The notes under the pieces were generated by a model. The model was not told where the DNA came from. It did not search any database and worked only from the letters and a program-made list of their open reading frames with translations. From Extibacter muris (lineage in GTDB: Bacteria; Bacillota; Clostridia; Lachnospirales; Lachnospiraceae): 64,000 bases of DNA. Positions 52,139-60,215 of this stretch are shown here, piece by piece. The DNA lies in NCBI RefSeq assembly GCF_004345005.1, contig NZ_SMMX01000009.1, positions 1 through 64,000 on the forward strand. Direction: 5' to 3'. How positions within the stretch are numbered: the first letter of the stretch is position 1; each line of letters begins with the position of its first letter. The translations under genes and the position numbers were made by a program.

Positions 52139-52528
52139 TCATTTTATTCCGGTTATCTTTTCCCGGCAGGCACTTGCCGGATACCAGCTGCAGCCATGGC
52201 ATATGTCCGCAAGCATGTCCGGCGTGATATGCCGGCGGATGTATGAAGCCAGCTTCTGGTAGATGTATGTCTTTTCTTCCAGTCCGAAATATTCGGCGGT
52301 CTTCCTGTCAAAAAGCTTTACTTTTTCATTCTCCCGGCACAGGTCGGTATCCAGCATGTCCGGGCAGCAGGAACATAAGTCATCTGTGGAAAAGACGAGT
52401 TCGATGGGAGTCTTGTCCTCTGTGCGCAGCCGATGGACGACTGCATCCATGTTCTTTACAAACGCTTCGCTGTAGCCTTTGCCCGAGTATCCCTGGGTAC
52501 AGAGCAGATGGTGTGGTCTCAGACGCAT
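52139..52528 (-). CDS. DUF1284 family Cys-rich protein
   Basis: 129 residues: MRLRPHHLLCTQGYSGKGYS, DDLCSCCPDMLDTDLCREN, and DICHGCSWYPASACREKI. Nine cysteines in conserved clusters suggest an Fe-S or zinc protein; function unknown. Its start overlaps the end of bioY by 10 bp, so the two are translationally coupled and under the same BirA-like operator. Confidence 0.85.
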   Translation of the reverse strand: MRLRPHHLLCTQGYSGKGYSEAFVKNMDAVVHRLRTEDKTPIELVFSTDDLCSCCPDMLDTDLCRENEKVKLFDRKTAEYFGLEEKTYIYQKLASYIRRHITPDMLADICHGCSWYPASACREKITGIK

Positions 52529-53067
52529 GCGGCACTCACCAGCCTTCTGTGGATCCTGAGTCCAATGATGGTGGCCAGGGCTGCTTTTAATATCGCTGTC
52601 GGTATAAAAGGAAGTACACAGGCCGTGAATCCCACCCATACGCTGCTTCCGGTCACGAGGCAGAACATTACGATGCCGCCGATATAATTGATGGCCGTAC
52701 CGAGGATAAGGAAGGTGAGGAAACCCATGTTGACACGCCGGAACTTTTCTGCCCCGAAGCCTATGATATATGCCATAATAGGGAATGACAGGAGAAATCC
52801 TCCGGTCGGCCCTATGAGGTACTGGTACCCGCCTGTGAAGCCGGCAAGGACCGGAACGCCCGCGGCTCCGAGCAGTACATAGATCAGAGCGGCAGCGGCC
52901 CCTTTTTTCGCTCCGAGTATGATAGCCGCAAGTGTGATTGCGAACGTCTGCATCGTCATCGGGACACCCGCCGGCATCGGTATGGATATCTGTGCCATGA
53001 TTGCGATTACGGCAGTGCACAGACCGATGGTGCAGATGTCTTGAACGGATATTTTTGAATGATTCAT
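52519..53067 (-). CDS. bioY: Biotin ECF transporter S component BioY
   Basis: 182 residues, six hydrophobic segments. MPAGVPMTMQTFAITLAAII and AGFTGGYQYLIGPTGGFLLSFP are the BioY signature loops. Takes up biotin with the shared ECF module or alone. A promoter (minus strand TTGACA-17-TATACT) lies upstream with a BirA-like operator over its -35, consistent with biotin-dependent repression. AAGGAGG ribosome site. Confidence 0.95.
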   Translation of the reverse strand: MNHSKISVQDICTIGLCTAVIAIMAQISIPMPAGVPMTMQTFAITLAAIILGAKKGAAAALIYVLLGAAGVPVLAGFTGGYQYLIGPTGGFLLSFPIMAYIIGFGAEKFRRVNMGFLTFLILGTAINYIGGIVMFCLVTGSSVWVGFTACVLPFIPTAILKAALATIIGLRIHRRLVSAACV

Positions 53068-53097
53068 GACAGCCTCCTTTAGAATTAGTATGTATGC

Positions 53098-53151
53098 AGT
53101 ATATCCGAAATCAGGGGAAATGTCAACCTTATAAATATATTAGTTAACATT
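53098..53151 (-). promoter_or_regulatory. bioY promoter with BirA-like operator
   Basis: Minus strand -35 TTGACA (53121-53126), 17-bp spacer, -10 TATACT (53098-53103). Half-sites AATGTCAACC (53119-53128) and AGTTAACATT (53142-53151) are near-perfect inverted repeats 13 bp apart, matching the TGTTAACC-N-GGTTAACA form of Firmicute BirA sites and covering the -35. Confidence 0.75.
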
Positions 53152-53162
53152 ATGCGAAAATG

Positions 53163-53193
53163 TTGACATTCAAGCTACTTGAAGGTGTTTAAT
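53163..53193 (+). promoter_or_regulatory. MerR-type promoter with 19-bp spacer
   Basis: TTGACA (53163-53168), 19-bp spacer, TTTAAT (53188-53193). The perfect inverted repeat TTCAAG-CTA-CTTGAA (53169-53183) sits in the over-long spacer, the hallmark of MerR-regulated promoters. Confidence 0.82.
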
Positions 53194-53213
53194 AACGGTA
53201 AGGAGGAACAGAA

Positions 53214-53837
53214 TTGACCATTAAAGAAGTTGAACAACTGGTAGATATGAAAAAAGCGAATATCCGTTATTATGAGGAGGAAGGCCTTCTTGCTCCGGGA
53301 AGAAATAAAGAGAATAATTACCGGGAATACAGCATGCATGATGTGGAAGATCTGAAGAAGATAAAGTTCCTGCGGGTGCTCGGCGTTCCGGTAAAAGATA
53401 TCAGAAGGGTAAAAGAAGGCAGAGTGACGGTATCCGAGGTTATCGGGGCAAGAAAAGCAGCACTTGAGCAAGAGATGGCAGAGCTGTCCGAGGCGAGAAG
53501 CCTTTGTGACAAGCTGATACAGCAAAATGGCACCTTTGATAATCTGGATGTAACTCTTATGGATATGCAGAATGCTTTCTTTAAAATGAGAGGAGAGAAG
53601 ATTATGAGACTGGATAAAGTCTATCGTTTGGAAAACTATCGGAATATGTGTAATAGAATCTGGCAGACGATTTTCCTGATCTATTATCCTGCCATGCTGT
53701 CGTTAAAGTTCGTGATACATTATGAGCTGCCGTTCTGGCTGACCCTGCCGATGACAGTATCTGTGCTGGCGGCCGCGGCTACGGCGGGGGTGATTGATTA
53801 TAAGATTGCACATTATAAAGAAGAAAGTTCAAATTAG
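53214..53837 (+). CDS. MerR-family regulator with C-terminal membrane segments
   Basis: 207 residues starting at TTG 53214 (TAAGGAGGAACAGAA before it). N-terminal MerR winged helix (TIKEVEQLVDMKKANIRYYE, FLRVLGVPVKDIRRVK), coiled-coil dimerisation helix (about 75-105), then two hydrophobic helices near the C-terminus (IFLIYYPAMLSLKFVIHY; PFWLTLPMTVSVLAAAATAG). So the DNA-binding protein appears membrane-anchored, an unusual architecture that could transmit envelope signals. The promoter in front has the MerR operator, implying autoregulation. Confidence 0.88.
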   Translation: MTIKEVEQLVDMKKANIRYYEEEGLLAPGRNKENNYREYSMHDVEDLKKIKFLRVLGVPVKDIRRVKEGRVTVSEVIGARKAALEQEMAELSEARSLCDKLIQQNGTFDNLDVTLMDMQNAFFKMRGEKIMRLDKVYRLENYRNMCNRIWQTIFLIYYPAMLSLKFVIHYELPFWLTLPMTVSVLAAAATAGVIDYKIAHYKEESSN

Positions 53838-53873
53838 CATCTGCACACAGATAGGAATGGAAACGTTCTCCCT

Positions 53874-53902
53874 TTGACAACTCTATTTTTTCAGTATATT
53901 AT
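53874..53902 (+). promoter_or_regulatory. Promoter of the DUF1848 gene
   Basis: TTGACA, 17-bp spacer, TATTAT. Confidence 0.8.
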
Positions 53903-53931
53903 TAGAATCAAGGGAGTCAGGAGAGCATAAA

Positions 53932-54921
53932 ATGATTATCAGCGCGAGCAGAAGAACCGATATCCCCGCATGCTATCCGGAGTGGTTTGTCAACCGACTG
54001 AAGGCCGGGGAGATATTAGTGCCAAACCCATATAACAGGAAGAAGATCAGCCGTATCGCCATATCACCGGATACGGTTGATTGTATTGTGTTCTGGACGA
54101 AGAACCCGGAGCCGCTCCTGCCGAAGCTCAAAGAGATCGATCAGCTCGGATACCGGTATTATTTTCAGATGACCGTCACGGATTACGGTACGGATATGGA
54201 GGAGAACTTGCCTTCGACGGAAGAATCCATGGCAACCTTCGTACTGCTGAGCGAGCGCCTCGGGAGACAACGGGTCGACTGGAGATTCGACCCGATTATC
54301 CTGAATGGGACTTATACGCTCAGCTATCATCTGGAAAAGTTTGAGATGATGTGTGAATGGCTGCACAAGTATACGGACCGGTGCATCATCAGCTTTGTGG
54401 ATGCTTACAGGGGGAATCCCTGTCCGGAATTAGAGGAAGATGAGATGGCTTCTGTCGCAAAAGGGCTTGCCGGAATTGCCGGGAAGTATAAGCTTCCTAT
54501 CTATACGTGCGCAGAGAAGGTGAATCTGGAGCGATACGGCATACGGCACGGCGCCTGTATCGACAAAGAGAAGATCCGGGACATTATCGGATATAAGCTG
54601 GACCTGAAGAAAGATACCGGGCAAAGGACAGCATGCGGCTGTGCGGAGAGCATTGACATCGGGATGTATGATACCTGTGTCAACGGGTGCGCATACTGCT
54701 ATGCGACAGGGGGGCTTGCGAGCGCCCGAAGGAAGAAAGAACAGCATGACCCTGCATCGCCCCTTCTGATTGGTCAGCTTCGGGGAGATGAGACGATTGT
54801 GGACCGTAAGGTGCAGTCGAGCAGAGACATGCAGATATCACTGTTCGACTATCCGTTCGGTATCGGCTCGACAGATGGATATTGTAAGAAATGCACAAAA
54901 ATATATGATATAATATATTGA
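53932..54921 (+). CDS. DUF1848 family protein
   Basis: 329 residues: SASRRTDIPACYPEWFVNRL, DCIVFWTKNPEPLLPKL, DWRFDPIILN and a Cys-rich C-terminus (TACGCAESIDIGMYDTCVNG, CAYCYATG, GYCKKCTKIYD). Predicted TIM-barrel-like domain related to radical-SAM/SPL proteins, with C-terminal Cys likely binding Fe-S or zinc. Substrate unknown. Monocistronic with own promoter and terminator. Confidence 0.88.
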   Translation: MIISASRRTDIPACYPEWFVNRLKAGEILVPNPYNRKKISRIAISPDTVDCIVFWTKNPEPLLPKLKEIDQLGYRYYFQMTVTDYGTDMEENLPSTEESMATFVLLSERLGRQRVDWRFDPIILNGTYTLSYHLEKFEMMCEWLHKYTDRCIISFVDAYRGNPCPELEEDEMASVAKGLAGIAGKYKLPIYTCAEKVNLERYGIRHGACIDKEKIRDIIGYKLDLKKDTGQRTACGCAESIDIGMYDTCVNGCAYCYATGGLASARRKKEQHDPASPLLIGQLRGDETIVDRKVQSSRDMQISLFDYPFGIGSTDGYCKKCTKIYDIIY

Positions 54922-54939
54922 TTTTCATGAAATGGATGG

Positions 54940-54978
54940 CAGTTCCTTGATAAATTCTTGACAAGGAACTGTTTTTTT
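54940..54978 (+). terminator. Terminator of the DUF1848 gene, overlapping the next promoter
   Basis: Ten-bp stem CAGTTCCTTG / CAAGGAACTG (54940-54949 with 54962-54971) then TTTTTTT. Its 3' arm and T-run occupy the -35/spacer of the following promoter. Confidence 0.87.
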
Positions 54979-55014
54979 GCTATGTTTAGACTAAAGTACA
55001 AACGTTAGTCTAAA
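54958..55014 (+). promoter_or_regulatory. Promoter and operator of the hydroxyproline dehydratase operon
   Basis: TTGACA (54958-54963), 17-bp spacer, TATGTT (54981-54986). A perfect 10-bp inverted repeat TTTAGACTAA (54985-54994) / TTAGTCTAAA (55005-55014) with 10-bp spacing covers the end of the -10 and the start site, so a dimeric repressor is expected. Confidence 0.82.
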
Positions 55015-55043
55015 AGCAAAAGAACGACGTGTGAGGTGAAGAG

Positions 55044-55952
55044 ATGAGTTTGATAACAAGCATCCAGAAGTATTCCATCCATGACGGTGACGGGATACGG
55101 ACGACAGTCTTTTTTAAAGGATGTCTGCTGAAATGTCTGTGGTGCCACAATCCGGAGACACAGTGTTTTAAGCCCGAGCTTCTCTGCGACAGGGAACGGT
55201 GTGCAGGATGCGGCAGCTGTGCGGCGGTCTGTCCGCAGAAGGCGGTGAAGGTACAGGAGGGCAAGATGGTCACTGACCAGAAGCTCTGCAACGGCTGTGG
55301 TACATGTGTAGATTACTGCAACCTGAACCTGCGGGAAGTGGCCGGGAAAGAATATACCATCAGCGAGCTGGTCAGGGAGCTTAAGAAAGATGAGATGTTC
55401 TACGAAGAATCCGGCGGCGGGGTTACGTTGTCCGGCGGCGAGGTTATGATGGCCGACATGGATTATGTAGTAGAGCTTGCGAAGCGGCTTGATAAGATGG
55501 GAATTTCGGTTACGGTTGATACGTGCGGCCAGGCGCCGAGTGAGAATTTCGAGAGGCTTCTGCCGTATGTAGATACATTTTTGTATGATATCAAGACGAT
55601 GGATAACGACGTACATAAAAAGTATATGGGCATGGGGAATGAGCAGATTCTAAAGAATCTGGAATATATCAGCAGCAAGGGTGCCCGCATATATATCCGC
55701 ATTCCGGTAGTCCGGGAAGTAAACGGCTCGATTGAGGATATGGGAGCGATTATAGACTATCTCAAGGAAAAGCAGATCAGGGTGGCCAACGTGAACCTTC
55801 TGCCGTATCACAACACTGGTTCAGGCAAGTATGAAAAGCTCGGACTGACGTATAAGGGGACGGACCTTCATGCACCGTCGAACGATGAGATGGAACAGTT
55901 TGTAACGCTGTTTAAAGAATCAGGTTTCCACAACGTAAAAATAGGAGGTTAA
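55044..55952 (+). CDS. hypE: Glycyl-radical enzyme activase (HypD activase type)
   Basis: 302-residue radical-SAM enzyme. CxxxCxxC in KGCLLKCLWCHN (Cys27, 31, 34) binds the SAM cluster. A ferredoxin insertion with two further clusters follows (CAGCGSCAAVCP; CNGCGTCVDYCN), as in activases of dehydratase-type glycyl radical enzymes. GGEVMMADMDY and DTCGQAPSENF are usual. It installs the glycyl radical on the enzyme encoded next; stop and next start overlap by one base (TAATG), although ATG 55958 is a better start. Confidence 0.92.
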   Translation: MSLITSIQKYSIHDGDGIRTTVFFKGCLLKCLWCHNPETQCFKPELLCDRERCAGCGSCAAVCPQKAVKVQEGKMVTDQKLCNGCGTCVDYCNLNLREVAGKEYTISELVRELKKDEMFYEESGGGVTLSGGEVMMADMDYVVELAKRLDKMGISVTVDTCGQAPSENFERLLPYVDTFLYDIKTMDNDVHKKYMGMGNEQILKNLEYISSKGARIYIRIPVVREVNGSIEDMGAIIDYLKEKQIRVANVNLLPYHNTGSGKYEKLGLTYKGTDLHAPSNDEMEQFVTLFKESGFHNVKIGG

Positions 55953-55957
55953 TGAAG

Positions 55958-58333
55958 ATGGAAGAAAGAGGAATGAACGAACGGATCAAGAAACTCAGAA
56001 AGCTCAGCCTGGACACTCCGGCACATATTGACATGGAGCGGGCCGAGAGCATGACTAAGACGTATGAGGCTTTTGAAGGCTCGCTGTCCATCCCGGAACT
56101 CCGCGCCCAGGTGCTGAAAGACTATTTTGCAACGAAGACGTTATACATAGGCGAGGGCGAGCTGATTGTCGGCGAGAAGGGCGACTCTCCGCAGGCATCC
56201 CCTACATTTCCGGAGCTGTGCTGCCACACGATGGAAGATATGCATGTCATGAATGACCGTGAACTCATAAGCTTCAAAGTGAAAGAGAAAGATTTTGAGA
56301 AGCAGGAAAAGGTGATGATTCCGTTCTGGGATAAGAGATGCATCCGGAACAAGATTCTGCGCCAGATGACACCGGAGTGGAAGAAAGCGTATGAGGCAGG
56401 GCTGTTCACAGAGTTTATGGAGCAGCGGGGGCCGGGACATACGGTCGGCTCTGTAAAGATATATGAAAAAGGATTCCTTGACTATAAAGAAGATATCCAG
56501 GCGGCAATCGATAAGCTGGACTTCTTCAATGATCCGGAGGCGCTAGATAAGAAGAATGAGCTGGAGGGCATGAAGATTGCCTGCGACGCTATCATAATCC
56601 TCGGCGAGCGATACGCAGCCTATGCGAGAGAGCTGGCAGAAAAAGAAGCTGATCCGAAGCGAAAAGAAGAGCTGCTTCAGATTGCGGCCAACTGTGACGT
56701 CGTACCGGCACATAAGCCGGAGACGTACTGGCAGGCAATCCAGATGTACTGGTTCGTACACCTCGGCGTCACGAGTGAGCTGAATCCGTGGGATGCGTAC
56801 AGCCCGGGGCGTCTTGACCAGCATCTGAATCCCTTCTATGAAAAAGACGTAGAAGAGGGAACGCTGGATGATGAGAAAGCGCTGGAGCTGCTGGAATGCC
56901 TGTGGGTCAAATTCAACAACCAGCCTGCACCGCCGAAGGTAGGCATCACACTGAAAGAGAGCAGCACGTATACAGATTTTGCCAACCTGAACACAGGCGG
57001 TATCGCTCCGAACGGTGAAAACGGTGTCAATAACGTGAGCTATCTGATTCTGGACTGCATGGATGAGATGAAGCTGCTGCAGCCAAGCTCCAACGTACAG
57101 ATCAGCAGGAAGACGCCACAGAAGTTCCTGAAGCGTGCCTGCGAGATATCACGCAAGGGATGGGGGCAGCCGGCGTTCTACAATACGGAAGCTATCGTCC
57201 AGGAACTGCTCAATGCCGGCAAATCGCTGGAAGATGCAAGACGCGGCGGTACGAGCGGTTGTGTGGAGACGGGGGCATTTGGTAATGAAGCCTATATCCT
57301 CACCGGATACTTCAACATTCCGAAGATATTCGAGCTGACGCTGAACAATGGCTACGATAAAGTAAGCGGACAGCAGCTAGGACTTGAGCTCGGATATGCT
57401 GCAGACTTTAAGACATACGAAGAGCTATACGATGCATTTAAAAAGCAGATGAAATATTTTATCGATATCAAAGTGCAGGGAAGCAATGTCATCGAGAAGA
57501 TATATGCAGAAAACATGCCTGTGCCGTTCCTTTCCATCATCACCAACGACTGTATCTCAAAAGGCAAGGATTACAACGGCGGTGGTGCAAGGTACAACAC
57601 AAAATATCTGCAGGGCGTCGGAATCGGTACGATTACGGACTGCCTGGCATCCGTGAAGTACAACGTATATGAACAGAAGACATTTACGATGGATGAGCTG
57701 ATGCAGGCGCTGGAAGACAACTTCGAGGGGCACGACAGGATCTGGAATATCGTATGCAATAAGACGCCGAAATACGGCAATGACGACGACTATGCGGACA
57801 GCATCATGAAAGATGTGTTCGAATACTACAGAAGCCAGGTGACGGGACGGCCGAATATGCTCGGAGGCATGTACCGCATCAACATGCTTCCTACCACGTG
57901 CCACGTATACTTTGGAGATGTCATGATGGCGAGCCCGAACGGACGCCTGGCCCACAAGCCTGTATCCGAAGGAATCTCACCGGAGAAAGGCGCGGATACG
58001 AACGGACCGACATCCGTCGTAAAATCATGTGCCAAGATGGACCATCTCCAGACAGGCGGAACGCTTCTGAACCAGAAGTTCACGCCAAGCGTCGTTGCAG
58101 GAGAAGAAGGACTGAACCAGATGGCGAATCTCGTGCGTACGTACTTCAACATGGACGGACACCATATTCAGTTCAACGTAATCGACAAGGAGACGCTGAT
58201 ACAGGCACAGAAGCACCCGGAAGATTACAAAGACCTGATCGTGCGCGTCGCAGGTTACAGCGACCACTTCAGAAATCTGAGCAAGGCGCTGCAGGATGAG
58301 ATAATCGAACGGACCGAACAGAGCTTCAACTAA
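55958..58333 (+). CDS. hypD: Glycyl-radical dehydratase, probable trans-4-hydroxy-L-proline dehydratase
   Basis: 791 residues. The thiyl-radical Cys435 lies in GGTSGCVETGAFG with the base Glu two residues later. The glycyl radical is Gly766 in RVAGYSDHF. Other long conserved segments: ELCCHTMEDMHVMNDRE, MEQRGPGHTVGS, PAPPKVGITLKESSTYTDFA, and SPNGRLAHKPVSEGISPEKG. These agree closely with what I recall of C. difficile HypD, including residue spacing, and not with pyruvate formate-lyase or choline lyase. HypD dehydrates trans-4-hydroxyproline to pyrroline-5-carboxylate. No proC neighbour here, which is a small mismatch with the usual context. Three close ATGs; 55958 is chosen for its AGGAGG spacing. 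Confidence 0.87.
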   Translation: MEERGMNERIKKLRKLSLDTPAHIDMERAESMTKTYEAFEGSLSIPELRAQVLKDYFATKTLYIGEGELIVGEKGDSPQASPTFPELCCHTMEDMHVMNDRELISFKVKEKDFEKQEKVMIPFWDKRCIRNKILRQMTPEWKKAYEAGLFTEFMEQRGPGHTVGSVKIYEKGFLDYKEDIQAAIDKLDFFNDPEALDKKNELEGMKIACDAIIILGERYAAYARELAEKEADPKRKEELLQIAANCDVVPAHKPETYWQAIQMYWFVHLGVTSELNPWDAYSPGRLDQHLNPFYEKDVEEGTLDDEKALELLECLWVKFNNQPAPPKVGITLKESSTYTDFANLNTGGIAPNGENGVNNVSYLILDCMDEMKLLQPSSNVQISRKTPQKFLKRACEISRKGWGQPAFYNTEAIVQELLNAGKSLEDARRGGTSGCVETGAFGNEAYILTGYFNIPKIFELTLNNGYDKVSGQQLGLELGYAADFKTYEELYDAFKKQMKYFIDIKVQGSNVIEKIYAENMPVPFLSIITNDCISKGKDYNGGGARYNTKYLQGVGIGTITDCLASVKYNVYEQKTFTMDELMQALEDNFEGHDRIWNIVCNKTPKYGNDDDYADSIMKDVFEYYRSQVTGRPNMLGGMYRINMLPTTCHVYFGDVMMASPNGRLAHKPVSEGISPEKGADTNGPTSVVKSCAKMDHLQTGGTLLNQKFTPSVVAGEEGLNQMANLVRTYFNMDGHHIQFNVIDKETLIQAQKHPEDYKDLIVRVAGYSDHFRNLSKALQDEIIERTEQSFN

Positions 58334-58338
58334 ACGGC

Positions 58339-58418
58339 TGGGGACAGGGAGAAACGCGGCTGGGGACGGAGGTTTTTTTAAAAACCTCCGTCCCCAGCCG
58401 CGTTTCTCCCTGTCCCCA
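58339..58418 (+). repeat. 39-bp perfect inverted repeat after hypD
   Basis: Arms 58339-58377 and 58380-58418 are exact reverse complements with a two-base turn; sequence built from GGGGACAGGGAG, AACGCGGC and GGGGACGGAGG units. Probably terminates hypD, but it is far longer than a normal terminator. Confidence 0.92.
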
Positions 58419-58462
58419 ATTGATTTTATGAGCAAAAGAGTCTACAATAGTGTGGAAAACGA

Positions 58463-58609
58463 ATGTGGAGAGTGGGGATAAGATGGCAGCGCGAGACGCT
58501 GATCAACAAGCTGCTGACGGGCATCAACAATAACAGCTTTATCGAGATAGACCGGATAGAATCAGAAGATATCCCGCTGGAACGGGAGTCGGGCTTTGAA
58601 TCGCGATGA
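58463..58609 (+). CDS. Possible 48-codon peptide of unknown function
   Basis: ATG 58463 to TGA 58607 reads MWRVGIRWQRETLINKLLTG and INNNSFIEIDRIESEDIPLE. Protein-like composition but no good ribosome site. It may be the remnant end of a larger gene; no family recognised. Confidence 0.3.
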   Translation: MWRVGIRWQRETLINKLLTGINNNSFIEIDRIESEDIPLERESGFESR

Positions 58610-58716
58610 GCTCTTGTACCAATCTGGTAAAAAGTAGTTATCCAAACATTCGCTTTTATGATAGAATGTACTATATGAAAGACGTATACCGACACGAAGA
58701 GAGAAAGAGGGACGAC

Positions 58717-59304
58717 ATGGGGAAAAGCGAAGACAAGAAAGGCGTAAAGAACAGAATCGTATCGGCAGCGTGGCAGCTGTTCCACGACAAAGGATACAAT
58801 GGGACTACCGTAGATGATATCATTGAACTTTCAGGCACATCCAAAGGTTCTTTCTACTACTATTTCAATACGAAGGATGAGCTGCTCAATACACTGGCGT
58901 TTATCCTGGACGACTACTATGAGGAGCTGGAGCAGAACATGGATGCCGGCATGGACAGCTTTAAGAAGCTTTTGTATCTGAATGCCGAGATGCATGCCAT
59001 GATGGAGGAGAAGATAAGCCTTGACCTGCTTGCGTCGCTTTACTCCACGCAGCTGGTGGCAGAAGGGCAGGTGCACCTGCTGGACAGCAACCGCAAATAT
59101 TATAAGCTCATTACGAAGCTGGTAGAAGAAGGGCAGAGGCGGGGTCAGATACGCACCGATAAGACAGTCAGAGAGATCGTTAAATATTATGCGATGTGCG
59201 AGCGGGCGCTCGTATCCGACTGGTGCCTTAACAAAGGCAGCTACTCCCTTACGCAGTACAGCAAAGAATGCATGCCGGTCATGATGGAACACTTCAAAGC
59301 ATAA
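58717..59304 (+). CDS. TetR/AcrR-family regulator
   Basis: 195 residues: helix-turn-helix at about 10-55 (AAWQLFHDKGYNGTTVDDII, SGTSKGSFYYYFNTKDELLN) and an all-helical ligand domain. ATG 58717 follows GAGAGAAAGAGGGA; the frame is open upstream to 58606, with other ATGs at 58666 and 58675. It sits between the glycyl-radical operon and nrdG; the operator at 54985-55014 is a candidate target by proximity only. A TACCA-ATC-TGGTA palindrome lies before it (58617-58629). Confidence 0.9.
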   Translation: MGKSEDKKGVKNRIVSAAWQLFHDKGYNGTTVDDIIELSGTSKGSFYYYFNTKDELLNTLAFILDDYYEELEQNMDAGMDSFKKLLYLNAEMHAMMEEKISLDLLASLYSTQLVAEGQVHLLDSNRKYYKLITKLVEEGQRRGQIRTDKTVREIVKYYAMCERALVSDWCLNKGSYSLTQYSKECMPVMMEHFKA

Positions 59305-59351
59305 AATGTCAGAGACGGTATGGAAATACGTTCAGGAAAAGAGGAAGAGAT

Positions 59352-60044
59352 ATGGTGATTCAGGGCTTACAGAAACTTACACTTTTGGATTATCCGGGGA
59401 AAGTGGCCTGTACGATATTTACGGCAGGATGTAACTTCCGGTGCCCTTTCTGCCACAATGCTTCGCTGGTAGTGGACACATATAAGAACGAGGAAATCAA
59501 GCTGGATGATATATTTGCATTCCTGAAAAAGCGTATGGGTGTATTGGACGGGGTCTGCGTAACCGGAGGAGAACCGCTGATTCAGTCTGATATAGAAACG
59601 TTTCTGCGGCGGATAAAGGAGATGGGCTATGCAGTAAAGCTCGATACGAACGGGAGCTTTCCGGATAAGCTCAAAAGGCTTGTAGACGAAAAGCTTGTGG
59701 ATTATGTAGCCATGGACATCAAGAATTCCCAGGAGAGCTACGGGAAGACCATCGGCATCCAGGACTATGACATACGGAACATACACAGAAGCGTCCAATA
59801 TCTGCTGAGCGATGCCGTGCCATATGAATTCCGCACGACGGTCGTCCTGGAGTTCCATCAGCGTTCGGACTTTGAGTCCATAGGCAGATGGATCAAAGGG
59901 GCGCAGCGCTATTACCTCCAGCAGTTTGTGGATTCCGGCGATTTGATCCGGGAAGGGCTGCACGGATACAACAAGGAGATTATGGAACAGGCGCTCGAAG
60001 TGGTAAGCAAGTACGTACAGACCGCGGAAATACGTGGGTTATAG
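59352..60044 (+). CDS. nrdG: Anaerobic ribonucleotide reductase activating protein
   Basis: 230-residue radical-SAM activase: LDYPGKVACTIFTAGCNFRC with CxxxCxxC (GCNFRCPFCHN), then VCVTGGEPLIQSDIETFL, LDTNGSFPDKL and AMDIKNS. Longer type associated with glycine-radical NrdD of the non-E. coli branch. It forms the glycyl radical on NrdD. Start ATG 59352 (GAGGAAGAG before it). Followed by the NrdR-box promoter of nrdD, so the order is nrdG then nrdD with a separate regulated promoter. Confidence 0.92.
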   Translation: MVIQGLQKLTLLDYPGKVACTIFTAGCNFRCPFCHNASLVVDTYKNEEIKLDDIFAFLKKRMGVLDGVCVTGGEPLIQSDIETFLRRIKEMGYAVKLDTNGSFPDKLKRLVDEKLVDYVAMDIKNSQESYGKTIGIQDYDIRNIHRSVQYLLSDAVPYEFRTTVVLEFHQRSDFESIGRWIKGAQRYYLQQFVDSGDLIREGLHGYNKEIMEQALEVVSKYVQTAEIRGL

Positions 60045-60057
60045 CAAAACTATACAA

Positions 60058-60104
60058 TAACAACATGTTGTGAAAGAATCAAATTTGTGCACAATATGTT
60101 GTTA
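60058..60104 (+). promoter_or_regulatory. Pair of NrdR boxes
   Basis: ACAACATGTTGT (60060-60071, perfect palindrome) and ACAATATGTTGT (60091-60102, one mismatch), centres exactly 31 bp apart. Two imperfect ACA-x-ATAT-x-TGT sites three helical turns apart are the standard NrdR operator. Confidence 0.85.
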
Positions 60105-60110
60105 TTTTTA

Positions 60111-60140
60111 TTGACTGGCATACAAGAAGAGTGGTAAGAT
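60111..60140 (+). promoter_or_regulatory. Promoter of nrdD
   Basis: TTGACT, 18-bp spacer, TAAGAT, directly downstream of the second NrdR box. Confidence 0.7.
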
Positions 60141-60215
60141 AAAAGAACCGAACAAATGAAGATGGAAGTTCTTATAAGGACAGAAGAAAAAAAGAAAAAG
60201 TGGGGAGGCTCTATC

